Position numbers and translations under genes: made by a program. Under the pieces are notes generated by a model that was not told where the DNA came from, ran no database searches, and was given only the letters and a program-made list of their open reading frames with translations. DNA of 26,573 nucleotides from a virus, in the IMG/VR virus record IMGVR_UViG_3300037117_000244, positions 1-26,573 of that record, one strand, 5' to 3'. Positions within the stretch are counted from its first letter, which is position 1. Each line of letters begins with the position of its first letter. Shown here piece by piece: positions 21,030-26,573 of the stretch.

Positions 21030-22888
21030 GCGAGCGCGACCTATCTCCGATGGCTGAGACGTTCGCCCTCTCCTGCTCGCCGGCGCCCGAGCCGAAGAAC
21101 GAGTCGCTGCAACTGGCAACTGGCAACCGCCTACTGGCTACTGCTCACAAAGTTTCCCTCTCCCCCGAAGAAGAAGCCCAGTCCACTGCCCGCCTCGCGA
21201 TCATTCAGCCGCTGGTTGACTTCGAGCTTGACCAGGGCATCGTAGTCCGCGGGCAACTTCATCTCGACTTGGGGCTCCGCCTGGCGGATGGCCGCCGCGT
21301 GACCAACGCCACTCGCATGGTCGAGTACCTGGCGCACACGCACGAACTTTCAGAGAGCACGCTGTGGGGCTGGTATCGCGCCTATCGCAAGCACGGCAAG
21401 TTTGGCCTGGCGCGCGACACGCGCGCCGACAAAGGCAAGTCGCATTTCTTCGAGCACCATCCCAAAGCTGCAGCGGTGGCGGCGGCGCTCTATCTCGATC
21501 AGCACCGGATGGGCATCCAGGGCATTCATCGGCTGCTGCTGCAACAGCGCAAGGTGCTGCACATCGCCGACGCCGATCTGCCGGGCTACGGCACCGTGTC
21601 CCGATGGCTGAAGACTTGCCGGGAGATCACCCCGGCCATGCGCATCATGGCGCGCGACGGATTGCGCGAGTACGAGAACCGCGTGGCCCCGTACATGTCG
21701 CGCGGCTACAGCGATATTTTCGCCAACCAGATCTGGGTTTCTGACCATAAAATCTGCGACGCCGAAGTCCAAAATGATTGCTTCCTCGGGCTGCCGTTCG
21801 GGACGCCAATGCGCATGCGCTTCAGCGGCATCATGGACATGCGCTCGCGCAAGATGCTGAGCTTCGCCTTCTGCGTGGAAGGCAGTTCGATGTCGATCGT
21901 GACGGCGATGCGGCCGGCGCTGCTGAGCTACGGGCCGCCGGAAACTTTCTACGTCGATAACGGCCTCGACTACCGCAAGGTAGGCCGCGAGATTTGTCCG
22001 CTGCTCGGTATCGCGCCGCAGTTCTGCATGCCGTACCACGGGCAATCGAAAAACATCGAGCGGCAGTGGCGCACCATGAAAGAGCACCTGGAACTGCTGT
22101 TCGCTACCTATACGGGGGGCAAGCCCGAGCTGCGCCCCGATGCCACAGTGGTGGAGATGGCGCGCCATCGCAAGCTGCTGCGGCTGGGCGCGCCGCAGAT
22201 GTCGGCGCATCCCACGGCCAGCTACTTCATCCGCATCACCGCGGCCTGGGTCGACGAGTACAACTCCACCCCCGGACACCGAGGCCGCGGCATGGACGGG
22301 CGCAGCCCCAATCAAGTTTTCTGGGACTGCCCCAATCCGGCACAGCGTCCGCCGTTTGAGCCCGCCGAGCTGGTGAAAACTTTTGTGGAACGGCAGCAGC
22401 GCAAAGTGCGCGAGTGCGCGATCACGCTGGAGAACCGGCGCTACATCGGGGCCGACAGCGTGGCGGCGCGCATCCTGCACGATCGCTCAGGCTCGGATGA
22501 CGAGAACAACGACGTGATCGCCACCTACGACGCCAACGATCCCGAGCATGTCGCGGTGCTCGATATGGAAAACAATTTTCTGTGCTGGGCCAAGCCCGAG
22601 CAGTTGCTGCCGCACTCGGCGGCGGCCAAGCCTGCGATCGCGCTGGCCGTTGCCGAGCGCCGCCGGCTGCGCAATGGGACGCAGGACGCCATCGGCGAGA
22701 TCCAGCGCCTGGCGGCGGCGACCGGCGCCAGCAGTCCGCTGGAACTTTTGGAGCAGAAGGCGCGCGCCAATCCAATTGACCCGCGCGAATTCGTGAGCCA
22801 GCGGGCGCAGCGCTTGCGTCCCGACAACGCCGGGGCGGCCCCCACCTCAGCAGCGGAAGCGGCACGCCGGTTCTTAGAGGAGGACTAA
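21026..22888 (+). CDS. DDE transposase (MuA/TnsB-like)
   Basis: Catalyses integration and replicative transposition of the phage genome. The 620-aa protein has an N-terminal helix-turn-helix region (MVEYLAHTHELSESTLWGWY) for end binding and a RNase H-like core with Asp240 (IWVSDHKICDA), Asp311 (FYVDNGLDY) and Glu345 (KNIERQWRTM). A Mu-type C-terminal beta-barrel (LENRRYIGADSVAARI) and an Ala-rich tail follow. The second Asp to Glu spacing is 33 residues, closer to TnsB/retroviral integrases than to MuA. Residues 28-40 (LQLATGNRLLAT) are coded by a heptamer tract. Start is GTG at 21026 (GTGA overlap); an ATG at 21050 is an alternative. Confidence 0.93.
   Translation: MSERDLSPMAETFALSCSPAPEPKNESLQLATGNRLLATAHKVSLSPEEEAQSTARLAIIQPLVDFELDQGIVVRGQLHLDLGLRLADGRRVTNATRMVEYLAHTHELSESTLWGWYRAYRKHGKFGLARDTRADKGKSHFFEHHPKAAAVAAALYLDQHRMGIQGIHRLLLQQRKVLHIADADLPGYGTVSRWLKTCREITPAMRIMARDGLREYENRVAPYMSRGYSDIFANQIWVSDHKICDAEVQNDCFLGLPFGTPMRMRFSGIMDMRSRKMLSFAFCVEGSSMSIVTAMRPALLSYGPPETFYVDNGLDYRKVGREICPLLGIAPQFCMPYHGQSKNIERQWRTMKEHLELLFATYTGGKPELRPDATVVEMARHRKLLRLGAPQMSAHPTASYFIRITAAWVDEYNSTPGHRGRGMDGRSPNQVFWDCPNPAQRPPFEPAELVKTFVERQQRKVRECAITLENRRYIGADSVAARILHDRSGSDDENNDVIATYDANDPEHVAVLDMENNFLCWAKPEQLLPHSAAAKPAIALAVAERRRLRNGTQDAIGEIQRLAAATGASSPLELLEQKARANPIDPREFVSQRAQRLRPDNAGAAPTSAAEAARRFLEED
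21107..21143 (+). repeat. Heptamer repeat tract 4, inside transposase gene
   Basis: CTGGCAA, CTGGCAA, CCGCCTA, CTGGCTA and flanking partial units lie in the coding sequence of the transposase N-terminal linker, read in frame as LQLATGNRLLAT. Confidence 0.85.
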
Positions 22889-22914
22889 TGGCTAAGAGAG
22901 GAGCAAGACTGTGA
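22888..22914 (+). CDS. 8-codon mini-ORF bridging transposase and ATPase genes
   Basis: ATG GCT AAG AGA GGA GCA AGA CTG TGA encodes MAKRGARL. It has GAGGAGG upstream, its ATG overlaps the transposase TAA, and its TGA overlaps the GTG start of the ATPase gene. It may serve translational coupling rather than make a functional peptide. Confidence 0.4.
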   Translation: MAKRGARL

Positions 22915-23957
22915 GCCACCGAAATCCCTATGGACCTATCCCCCAGAACGACCGCGCGGTGCGCGCCGAGGCCCTGAAGCTATCGGCCCGCGAGAGTGGC
23001 CAGGTGCGCACCCGGCTGCAAGATTACCTCGCCTGTACTGGCCTGGCTGAAGCCGACTTCGCCAGCCGCATCAACTACGCCGCATCCTCACTACACCTGT
23101 TCTTGCGCGGCCGGTACGAGGCGGTGTCGGGTAACTCCCGCCCGATCTGCCAGGGCATCACCACTTTCATCGATGCCCATCCCATTGCGCCAACCACCGC
23201 GGCTTATGGCGAACTCTTTGATACCAGCAACGTCCGCGCTATGCGGCAAATCTTTCAGCAGTTGCTGCAGCGGCCGGTGGCTTACATGATCTATGCGCCG
23301 CCGGGCTCGCAGAAGAGCTTTGTGCTGGAGCATTTGGTGGCGGAGCTGAACCGCAAGGAATTGTCGCGCAACGGCGCCGGGCGCCGCGCCTACTACGTGG
23401 ACGCTGATGTGGACATGCGGCCCACCGGGATCATCAAGGAAGTGGCCACGGCGTGCGGCATCTCGTCGGTGGGCGATCGGGTGCGCTTGCGGCGCAACCT
23501 GGCGTTCGAGTTTCAGGGGCGGCGCGCGCTGCTGGTGGTTGACGAAGCGCAGCACTTGTCGCTGCCCTGCTTTGAAGCGCTGCGCATCCTGCTGGACCGA
23601 CCACCCCACTTCTCGCTGCTGTTTGCCGGGTCGCATGACTTGAAGCAAACCTTCGACCGCTTCTCGGCGACGCTGGAGCAATGGAATTCGCGCATCCTGG
23701 CCAAGATCAGGTTGCCAGGGGTCGAGCGCGCCGAGGCGGAAGCGATTGTGCGGCGGGAGCTGGCCGGCGAGTTAGGAGAGATGCCCCCAGACAAAGCGCG
23801 CAAGAAAATTGACAAATTGATCAGCGACGCGGATGCCCAGGACGCCTTCGAGTTGGACGCCAAGCGGCAGCCGCGGCACTACATCAACGTGCGCACCCTA
23901 ACCAACTCCATCGAGCAAATCAAGATGGCGCGCGCCGAAGCGCAGGAGGCAGTGTGA
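22911..23957 (+). CDS. AAA+ ATPase, transposition target selector (MuB/TniB-like)
   Basis: A 348-aa partner of the transposase that would bind target DNA and stimulate strand transfer. It has an N-terminal HTH (RINYAASSLHLFLRGRYE, about 53-70), Walker A APPGSQKS (129-136), Walker B LLVVDEAQH (207-215) and LLFAGSHDL (sensor I). A C-terminal region (RQPRHYINVRTLTNSI) follows. The Walker A has Gln134 in place of the usual Gly before Lys135. Start is GTG at 22911 with GAGAGGAG upstream. It follows the transposase as B follows A in Mu. Confidence 0.9.
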   Translation: MSHRNPYGPIPQNDRAVRAEALKLSARESGQVRTRLQDYLACTGLAEADFASRINYAASSLHLFLRGRYEAVSGNSRPICQGITTFIDAHPIAPTTAAYGELFDTSNVRAMRQIFQQLLQRPVAYMIYAPPGSQKSFVLEHLVAELNRKELSRNGAGRRAYYVDADVDMRPTGIIKEVATACGISSVGDRVRLRRNLAFEFQGRRALLVVDEAQHLSLPCFEALRILLDRPPHFSLLFAGSHDLKQTFDRFSATLEQWNSRILAKIRLPGVERAEAEAIVRRELAGELGEMPPDKARKKIDKLISDADAQDAFELDAKRQPRHYINVRTLTNSIEQIKMARAEAQEAV

Positions 23958-24118
23958 ACAAACAGTTGCCAGTAGCCAGTAGCCAGTTGTCAGTGAATAC
24001 CGACCGGATCGACCGCTGGGCCCAGCCGCTGTGCACCGCGCTGCTGATCCTGGGGGCGTCTTACGTTGTGGGACACCTGTTTTATGCCGCGTGGATGGGA
24101 AGGCTGGTGGTGCGATGA
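23954..24118 (+). CDS. 54-aa single-helix membrane peptide
   Basis: Starts with GTG (GTGA overlap with the ATPase gene). Residues 4-14 (QLPVASSQLSV) are coded by heptamer tract 5. The C-terminal half is hydrophobic (LCTALLILGASYVVGHLF), followed by WMGRLVVR. One membrane helix with a basic end. ATGA overlap with the next gene. Function unknown. Confidence 0.55.
   Translation: MNKQLPVASSQLSVNTDRIDRWAQPLCTALLILGASYVVGHLFYAAWMGRLVVR
23963..23997 (+). repeat. Heptamer repeat tract 5
   Basis: CAGTTGC, CAGTAGC, CAGTAGC, CAGTTGT, CAGTGAA: CAG-oriented heptamers within the first codons of the 54-aa membrane peptide gene. Confidence 0.9.
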
Positions 24119-24348
24119 ACTGGCTACTGAGAACCGGCTACTGGCTACTGAAGTGCTTCGGCTGTTCGCATCCGCAGCTGTCGCGGGTGTTCACCATGGG
24201 CAAGCCGCCGACGAAGCGCAGCTATCAGGTGTGTCTGGAATGCGGCGCCGAACTGGACTACGACCTGGTCGCCATGCGGCTGACCGGCGCCGACTCGAAA
24301 CTGGCCCGCCGCGGCGGGCGAAACTTGAAACTTGCGAGGGGAAACTAA
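24115..24348 (+). CDS. Small cysteine-rich protein with heptamer-coded N-terminus
   Basis: A 77-aa protein whose first residues (MNWLLRTGYWLLK) come from heptamer tract 6 and form a hydrophobic patch. It continues with CFGCSHPQ and VCLECGAEL, two CxxC pairs likely to bind zinc. The C-terminus (GGRNLKLARGN) contains a different 7-bp repeat (GAAACTT twice at 24320-24333). ATGA and TAATG overlaps at its ends support translation. Function unknown. Confidence 0.6.
   Translation: MNWLLRTGYWLLKCFGCSHPQLSRVFTMGKPPTKRSYQVCLECGAELDYDLVAMRLTGADSKLARRGGRNLKLARGN
24120..24150 (+). repeat. Heptamer repeat tract 6
   Basis: CTGGCTA, CTGAGAA, CCGGCTA, CTGGCTA and a trailing CTG make up codons 2-12 of the small cysteine-rich gene. 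Orientation is opposite to tract 5, which lies about 120 bp upstream. Confidence 0.88.
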
Positions 24349-24641
24349 TGAGCAAACCCAAGAAAGTCCTGACCACCGAAGAGAGCGTGGCTAAATATCT
24401 GCGTATCCGTGAACTGGGCAAGCACTGCTACGAGCAGGCCGATGTGATCTTGAAGGACCTCATCCTCGGCAAGCTGCTGCGGGTCGGGAGGCCGGTGCAG
24501 CTCGCCAACGGCGAGAGCTGGGTGCTGAAGAACCTGTACACCCGGAAGACCATGCAGGTGTTCCGCTCCCATGCCATCCGCCACTACGAGCTCGACCTGG
24601 TGAAGCCGCCAGCTAAGAAGGCGAAGAAGAAAGGCAAGTAG
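24348..24641 (+). CDS. Small basic phage protein
   Basis: A 97-aa protein with a helical N-terminus (ESVAKYLRIRELGKHCYEQAD), a middle VQLANGESWVLKN segment and a Lys-rich tail. I see no family motif. ATG overlaps the upstream TAA (TAATG) with GAGGGG before it. Likely an early accessory protein; not a recognisable Gam protein. Confidence 0.55.
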   Translation: MSKPKKVLTTEESVAKYLRIRELGKHCYEQADVILKDLILGKLLRVGRPVQLANGESWVLKNLYTRKTMQVFRSHAIRHYELDLVKPPAKKAKKKGK

Positions 24642-24869
24642 ATGGCGGACCGCAAACCGAAACCGAAACTGCAGCGCAGTGCTGCAAAAGTTGCAGCCGC
24701 AGGCAACGGCAATGGCGGCAGCTCGCAGCGCGTCTATGGGGAAAGCGGCGAGCGCTGCGGTGCGACGCTGGTGGTGACCGAGGAGCAGCTCGATCACATG
24801 TTCGTGAGCTGGCCGCTGGAAGACAAGCTGATGTGCGTCCAGCTCTGGCTCGACCGATTGGAGGCGTAA
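24642..24869 (+). CDS. Small phage protein
   Basis: A 75-aa protein with a basic, Gly/Asn-rich N-terminus and a helical C-terminus (TEEQLDHMFVSWPLEDKLMCVQLWLDRLEA). Unknown function. ATG directly follows the preceding TAG, and its TAA overlaps the next ATG. Confidence 0.55.
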   Translation: MADRKPKPKLQRSAAKVAAAGNGNGGSSQRVYGESGERCGATLVVTEEQLDHMFVSWPLEDKLMCVQLWLDRLEA

Positions 24870-25288
24870 TGGCTGCCGAGCTCTCACTCTACTCAGAGGT
24901 GAACCTGCAGGCGCACATCGACGATGTCCTGTTCGGGCGCGCCGGACCGTGGCCGCTCAGCGATAGCGAACGCAAGGTGCTGCACATGCTGCGCTATCGC
25001 CAGGGCGCGGCGAATGCCCGGCCGCTGGCCGAGCTGGCTAGCGAGCTGCAGGTGCAGCCGCGCTGGGTGAAGGCACTCGTGAAGAGCCTAATCGAAGATT
25101 TCGGGTTGGCTATTGGCGCAACCCGCCAGGAGCCGTATGGCTACTTCCTGTGCGTGACGCCGGGCGACATTGAAGACGCCATCCGCCCGCTGGTGCACGA
25201 GATTGTGTCGCTGGCGCGCCGGGTGCGCATGCTGGGCGGACCGGAACGAGTGGCTGAGATGTTTGGGCAGCTGCAATTGGAGAAGTGA
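24869..25288 (+). CDS. Winged-helix phage protein
   Basis: A 139-aa protein with LSDSERKVLHMLRYRQGA, then LAELASELQVQPRWVKALVKSLIEDFGLAIG, and a wing leading to YGYFLCVTPGDIEDAI. This is the pattern of winged-helix domains common in phage replication or regulatory proteins. A C-terminal helix (VHEIVSLARRVRML) follows. ATG at 24869 (TAATG overlap). It may regulate middle or late genes. Confidence 0.65.
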   Translation: MAAELSLYSEVNLQAHIDDVLFGRAGPWPLSDSERKVLHMLRYRQGAANARPLAELASELQVQPRWVKALVKSLIEDFGLAIGATRQEPYGYFLCVTPGDIEDAIRPLVHEIVSLARRVRMLGGPERVAEMFGQLQLEK

Positions 25289-25560
25289 TGGCGATGGCAA
25301 GCTTCGTAGAAGTGACAGATCACAAACACCACTGGGCCGCGAGCGGCTGTTACTGCGGCGCCATCCAATGCGATTACCGAACCCCGCGCACGACGACGCC
25401 GGCAGCCGGAACGACTGGCCGCACCGCGATGGCCGGATACAAATTCACGCGCAAGGTCCGACCGGTAGTCGTGCTGACCGACCGCTGCACCGAGGCGACC
25501 TTGGGGCCGAGCCCGTACTGTGAGGTGCATACAGGCATCGTGGAGTTGAAACACGCATGA
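25288..25560 (+). CDS. Small Cys/His-containing phage protein
   Basis: A 90-aa protein with HKHHWAASGCYCG, CDYRT, then later DRCTE and YCEVH. The spread of Cys and His suggests metal binding but does not match a family I know. ATG overlaps the upstream TGA (TGATG) with GGAGAAG before it. Unknown function. Confidence 0.55.
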   Translation: MAMASFVEVTDHKHHWAASGCYCGAIQCDYRTPRTTTPAAGTTGRTAMAGYKFTRKVRPVVVLTDRCTEATLGPSPYCEVHTGIVELKHA

Positions 25561-25934
25561 GAACAAAGCTGGCAAAACGCGAAGGGCAGCGCGGCGTGTT
25601 CCGCGCCACGTTCCAGCGCAAGGGACATCGCACCAACCAGTGGGGCACGATGCAGACGGCGCTGCTGGTGGACGTGCGCGACGAGTCGGGAGCAGTGGTG
25701 GCCGACCATGTGTGGTTCATTTGGGGCGACCGCATGCGGGCGCTGCAGTTGAAGCCCGGCGACCAGATCAGGTTTGTGGCGACGGTAGCGCCGTACTTCA
25801 AGCGCGCCCATGATTTCGATTGGACGGATGGCGACGTCGAGTTCGAAAAAGACTATCGCCTGCTCTATCCCAGCAACATGCGGCTGTTGGGCGGCAGCGC
25901 CGGCGTTGCCTTTATTCGGGGATTACATACTTGA
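25557..25934 (+). CDS. OB-fold-like phage protein, 3' end formed by cassette repeat
   Basis: A 125-aa protein with beta-rich segments GVFRATFQRKG, ALLVDVRDESGAVVADHVWF, and LKPGDQIRFVATVAPYFK that suggest an OB-fold. Its last codons (after VAFIR) and stop lie in the left inverted repeat of the inserted segment. The original C-terminus was therefore probably different. If the segment is removed at the direct repeats, the frame runs on into the downstream ORF at 26358. Confidence 0.6.
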   Translation: MRTKLAKREGQRGVFRATFQRKGHRTNQWGTMQTALLVDVRDESGAVVADHVWFIWGDRMRALQLKPGDQIRFVATVAPYFKRAHDFDWTDGDVEFEKDYRLLYPSNMRLLGGSAGVAFIRGLHT

Positions 25935-25944
25935 CTCGCTGTTG
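25922..25944 (+). repeat. Left 23-bp inverted repeat of cassette
   Basis: ATTACATACTTGACTCGCTG plus TTG; exact reverse complement of 26306-26328. It includes the stop codon of the upstream gene. Confidence 0.9.
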
Positions 25945-25993
25945 GCTTAACCCATAACCCGATTCGAGCTAAGGCTGAAATCACAGGAGGAAT

Positions 25994-26299
25994 ATGGAAA
26001 AGATAACAGCGGAACTGAGGGTTACAACCCTAAAAGTGCAACCGTTCTCCTACCGCGACGGAAAAGGAGAAATGGTAGGCGGGGAGTCGCTAGAGATGCG
26101 GGCGGCAGGTTTCTGGATTGACGATATCCAGAATCACTACCCGGTCTCGTTACACGCGACGGTTTACCCCGGTCACGGCGTTGTGCCAGCGATTGGTGAC
26201 TGCGTGCGGGTCACTGTCGAACGCCTGGACGATGCTAGCCAGCGGGAGTACGGCGAACGGATGGAAAAAGAGAAGGTCTCTGTAGAGCGCAGCAATTAA
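25994..26299 (+). CDS. Cassette-borne protein of unknown function
   Basis: A 101-aa protein (MEKITAELRVTTLKVQPFSY...) rich in beta segments, with LHATVYPGHGVVPAIGDCVRVTVERL possibly forming an OB-like barrel and a charged C-terminal helix. It has its own strong AGGAGGAAT site before ATG 25994, unlike its coupled neighbours. It is the only gene between the inverted repeats and uses more AT-rich codons. Function unknown. Confidence 0.65.
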   Translation: MEKITAELRVTTLKVQPFSYRDGKGEMVGGESLEMRAAGFWIDDIQNHYPVSLHATVYPGHGVVPAIGDCVRVTVERLDDASQREYGERMEKEKVSVERSN

Positions 26300-26305
26300 G
26301 TGGCT

Positions 26306-26328
26306 CAACAGCGAGTCAAGTATGTAAT
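26306..26328 (-). repeat. Right 23-bp inverted repeat of cassette
   Basis: Exact reverse complement of 25922-25944, beginning seven bases after the cassette gene's stop codon. Confidence 0.9.
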
Positions 26329-26357
26329 TCCTCTTTATTCGATCAGCAGGAGGCAAC

Positions 26358-26534
26358 ATGACGGTGCACCTTGAACTCTATAGCGCCGGCGAGCGGGTCA
26401 TCACGGAGACCTCGCGCGTCACCGTGCGTAGTCACCTGCGGCTCCCCGTGTTGGTGATCGGCACGCGGGGCAGCCGGGACTTTGAGCAAATCCCGATGGC
26501 GAAGATTGAATCGTTTTGGGTCGAGGAGGATTGA
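26358..26534 (+). CDS. 58-aa protein downstream of cassette
   Basis: MTVHLELYSAGERVITETSR begins a small, probably beta-rich protein ending ESFWVEED. ATG at 26358 has AGGAGG four bases upstream. It is in frame with the upstream 25557 gene across the direct repeat, so it may be either an independent gene or the separated C-terminal part of that gene. I cannot decide between these. Function unknown. Confidence 0.55.
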   Translation: MTVHLELYSAGERVITETSRVTVRSHLRLPVLVIGTRGSRDFEQIPMAKIESFWVEED

Positions 26535-26540
26535 CGAAAG

Positions 26541-26573
26541 CAGTTGTCAGTAGCCAGTCGTCAGTATCCAGTT
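26541..26573 (+). repeat. Heptamer repeat tract 7, running off right edge
   Basis: CAGTTGT, CAGTAGC, CAGTCGT, CAGTATC and a partial CAGTT follow the stop of the 58-aa gene and reach the window end. Confidence 0.9.

Larger units (their letters stand above)
25910..26341. mobile_element. Small inserted cassette with inverted repeats and 9-bp direct repeats
   Basis: A perfect 23-bp inverted repeat (25922-25944 and 26306-26328) bounds a segment of about 414 bp (25919-26332) holding one gene. The repeat extends to about 26 bp with one gap. Directly outside is a 9-bp direct repeat CTTTATTCG (25910-25918 and 26333-26341), like a target-site duplication. It carries no transposase and would be non-autonomous. 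The interior is visibly more AT-rich than its neighbours, and it is the only clear break in the overlapping gene chain. Confidence 0.7.

Noticed and set aside
21350-22480. Long minus-strand open frame opposite the transposase
   Set aside because: Shadow of the DDE transposase; His/Arg/Ala-rich with no motif.
1-26573. Phage ends, attachment sites, tRNA genes, endolysin, Gam-like nuclease inhibitor and tape measure gene
   Set aside because: Looked for and not found. The phage probably extends beyond both window edges.

Overview
The window is most of a transposable (Mu-like) prophage or phage genome, cut at both edges. Four things support this: a DDE transposase followed by an AAA+ ATPase (MuA/MuB-type pair), a Mu-type head module (gp27/gp28/gp29/gpF/gpI relatives, DUF1320, virion-morphogenesis protein), a central divergent regulatory switch, and unbroken gene packing. 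The base composition is GC-rich. Seven scattered tracts of a degenerate heptamer (CTGGCTA/CTGACAA or the complement CAGTAGC/CAGTTGT) look like those I associate with Acidobacteriota genomes. I therefore infer an acidobacterial host with moderate confidence. No host gene, attachment site or phage end is visible.

Layout. The two arms diverge from about 18.19 kb. Leftward (minus strand, 18186 down to 1) run: an XRE-type repressor; small zinc-finger, coiled-coil, HNH and membrane proteins; the small and large terminase subunits; portal; gpF-like protein; a protease with a nested scaffold; a DUF2190-like decoration protein; the major capsid protein; a collagen-like protein; head-tail joining proteins; and a tail tube protein. 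After these comes a three-gene sugar module (GT-B glycosyltransferase, NAD-dependent sugar epimerase, GT-A glycosyltransferase cut by the left edge). No contractile sheath gene precedes the tube gene, so a siphovirus-type tail is most likely. Tape measure, baseplate and lysis enzyme are not in the window.

Rightward (plus strand, 18217 to 26573) run: a Ner/Cro-like HTH protein, two more regulators, a two-helix membrane peptide, a miniature M50 (site-2-protease-like) membrane protease, several small unknown proteins, the transposase, the AAA+ ATPase, and a tail of small accessory genes. From 18474 to 25934 nearly every gene overlaps or abuts the next (ATGA, GTGA, TAATG). The one clear break is a roughly 414-bp segment bounded by 23-26-bp inverted repeats and 9-bp direct repeats, which looks like a small inserted cassette.

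Main points of interest. (1) The decoration protein and the tail tube protein both end in Gly, 26 or 29 consecutive serines, then His. The tails are written in mixed serine codons, and the same leftward gene cluster carries glycosyltransferases. I propose a virion-glycosylation system with poly-serine acceptor tails. (2) A phage-encoded mini M50 intramembrane protease lies beside a tiny two-helix membrane peptide in the early operon. (3) A non-autonomous cassette with inverted and direct repeats. (4) A perfect 10-bp hairpin holds a TTG start codon in its loop. (5) A 255-bp tandem duplication copies the 3' end of a small membrane gene.
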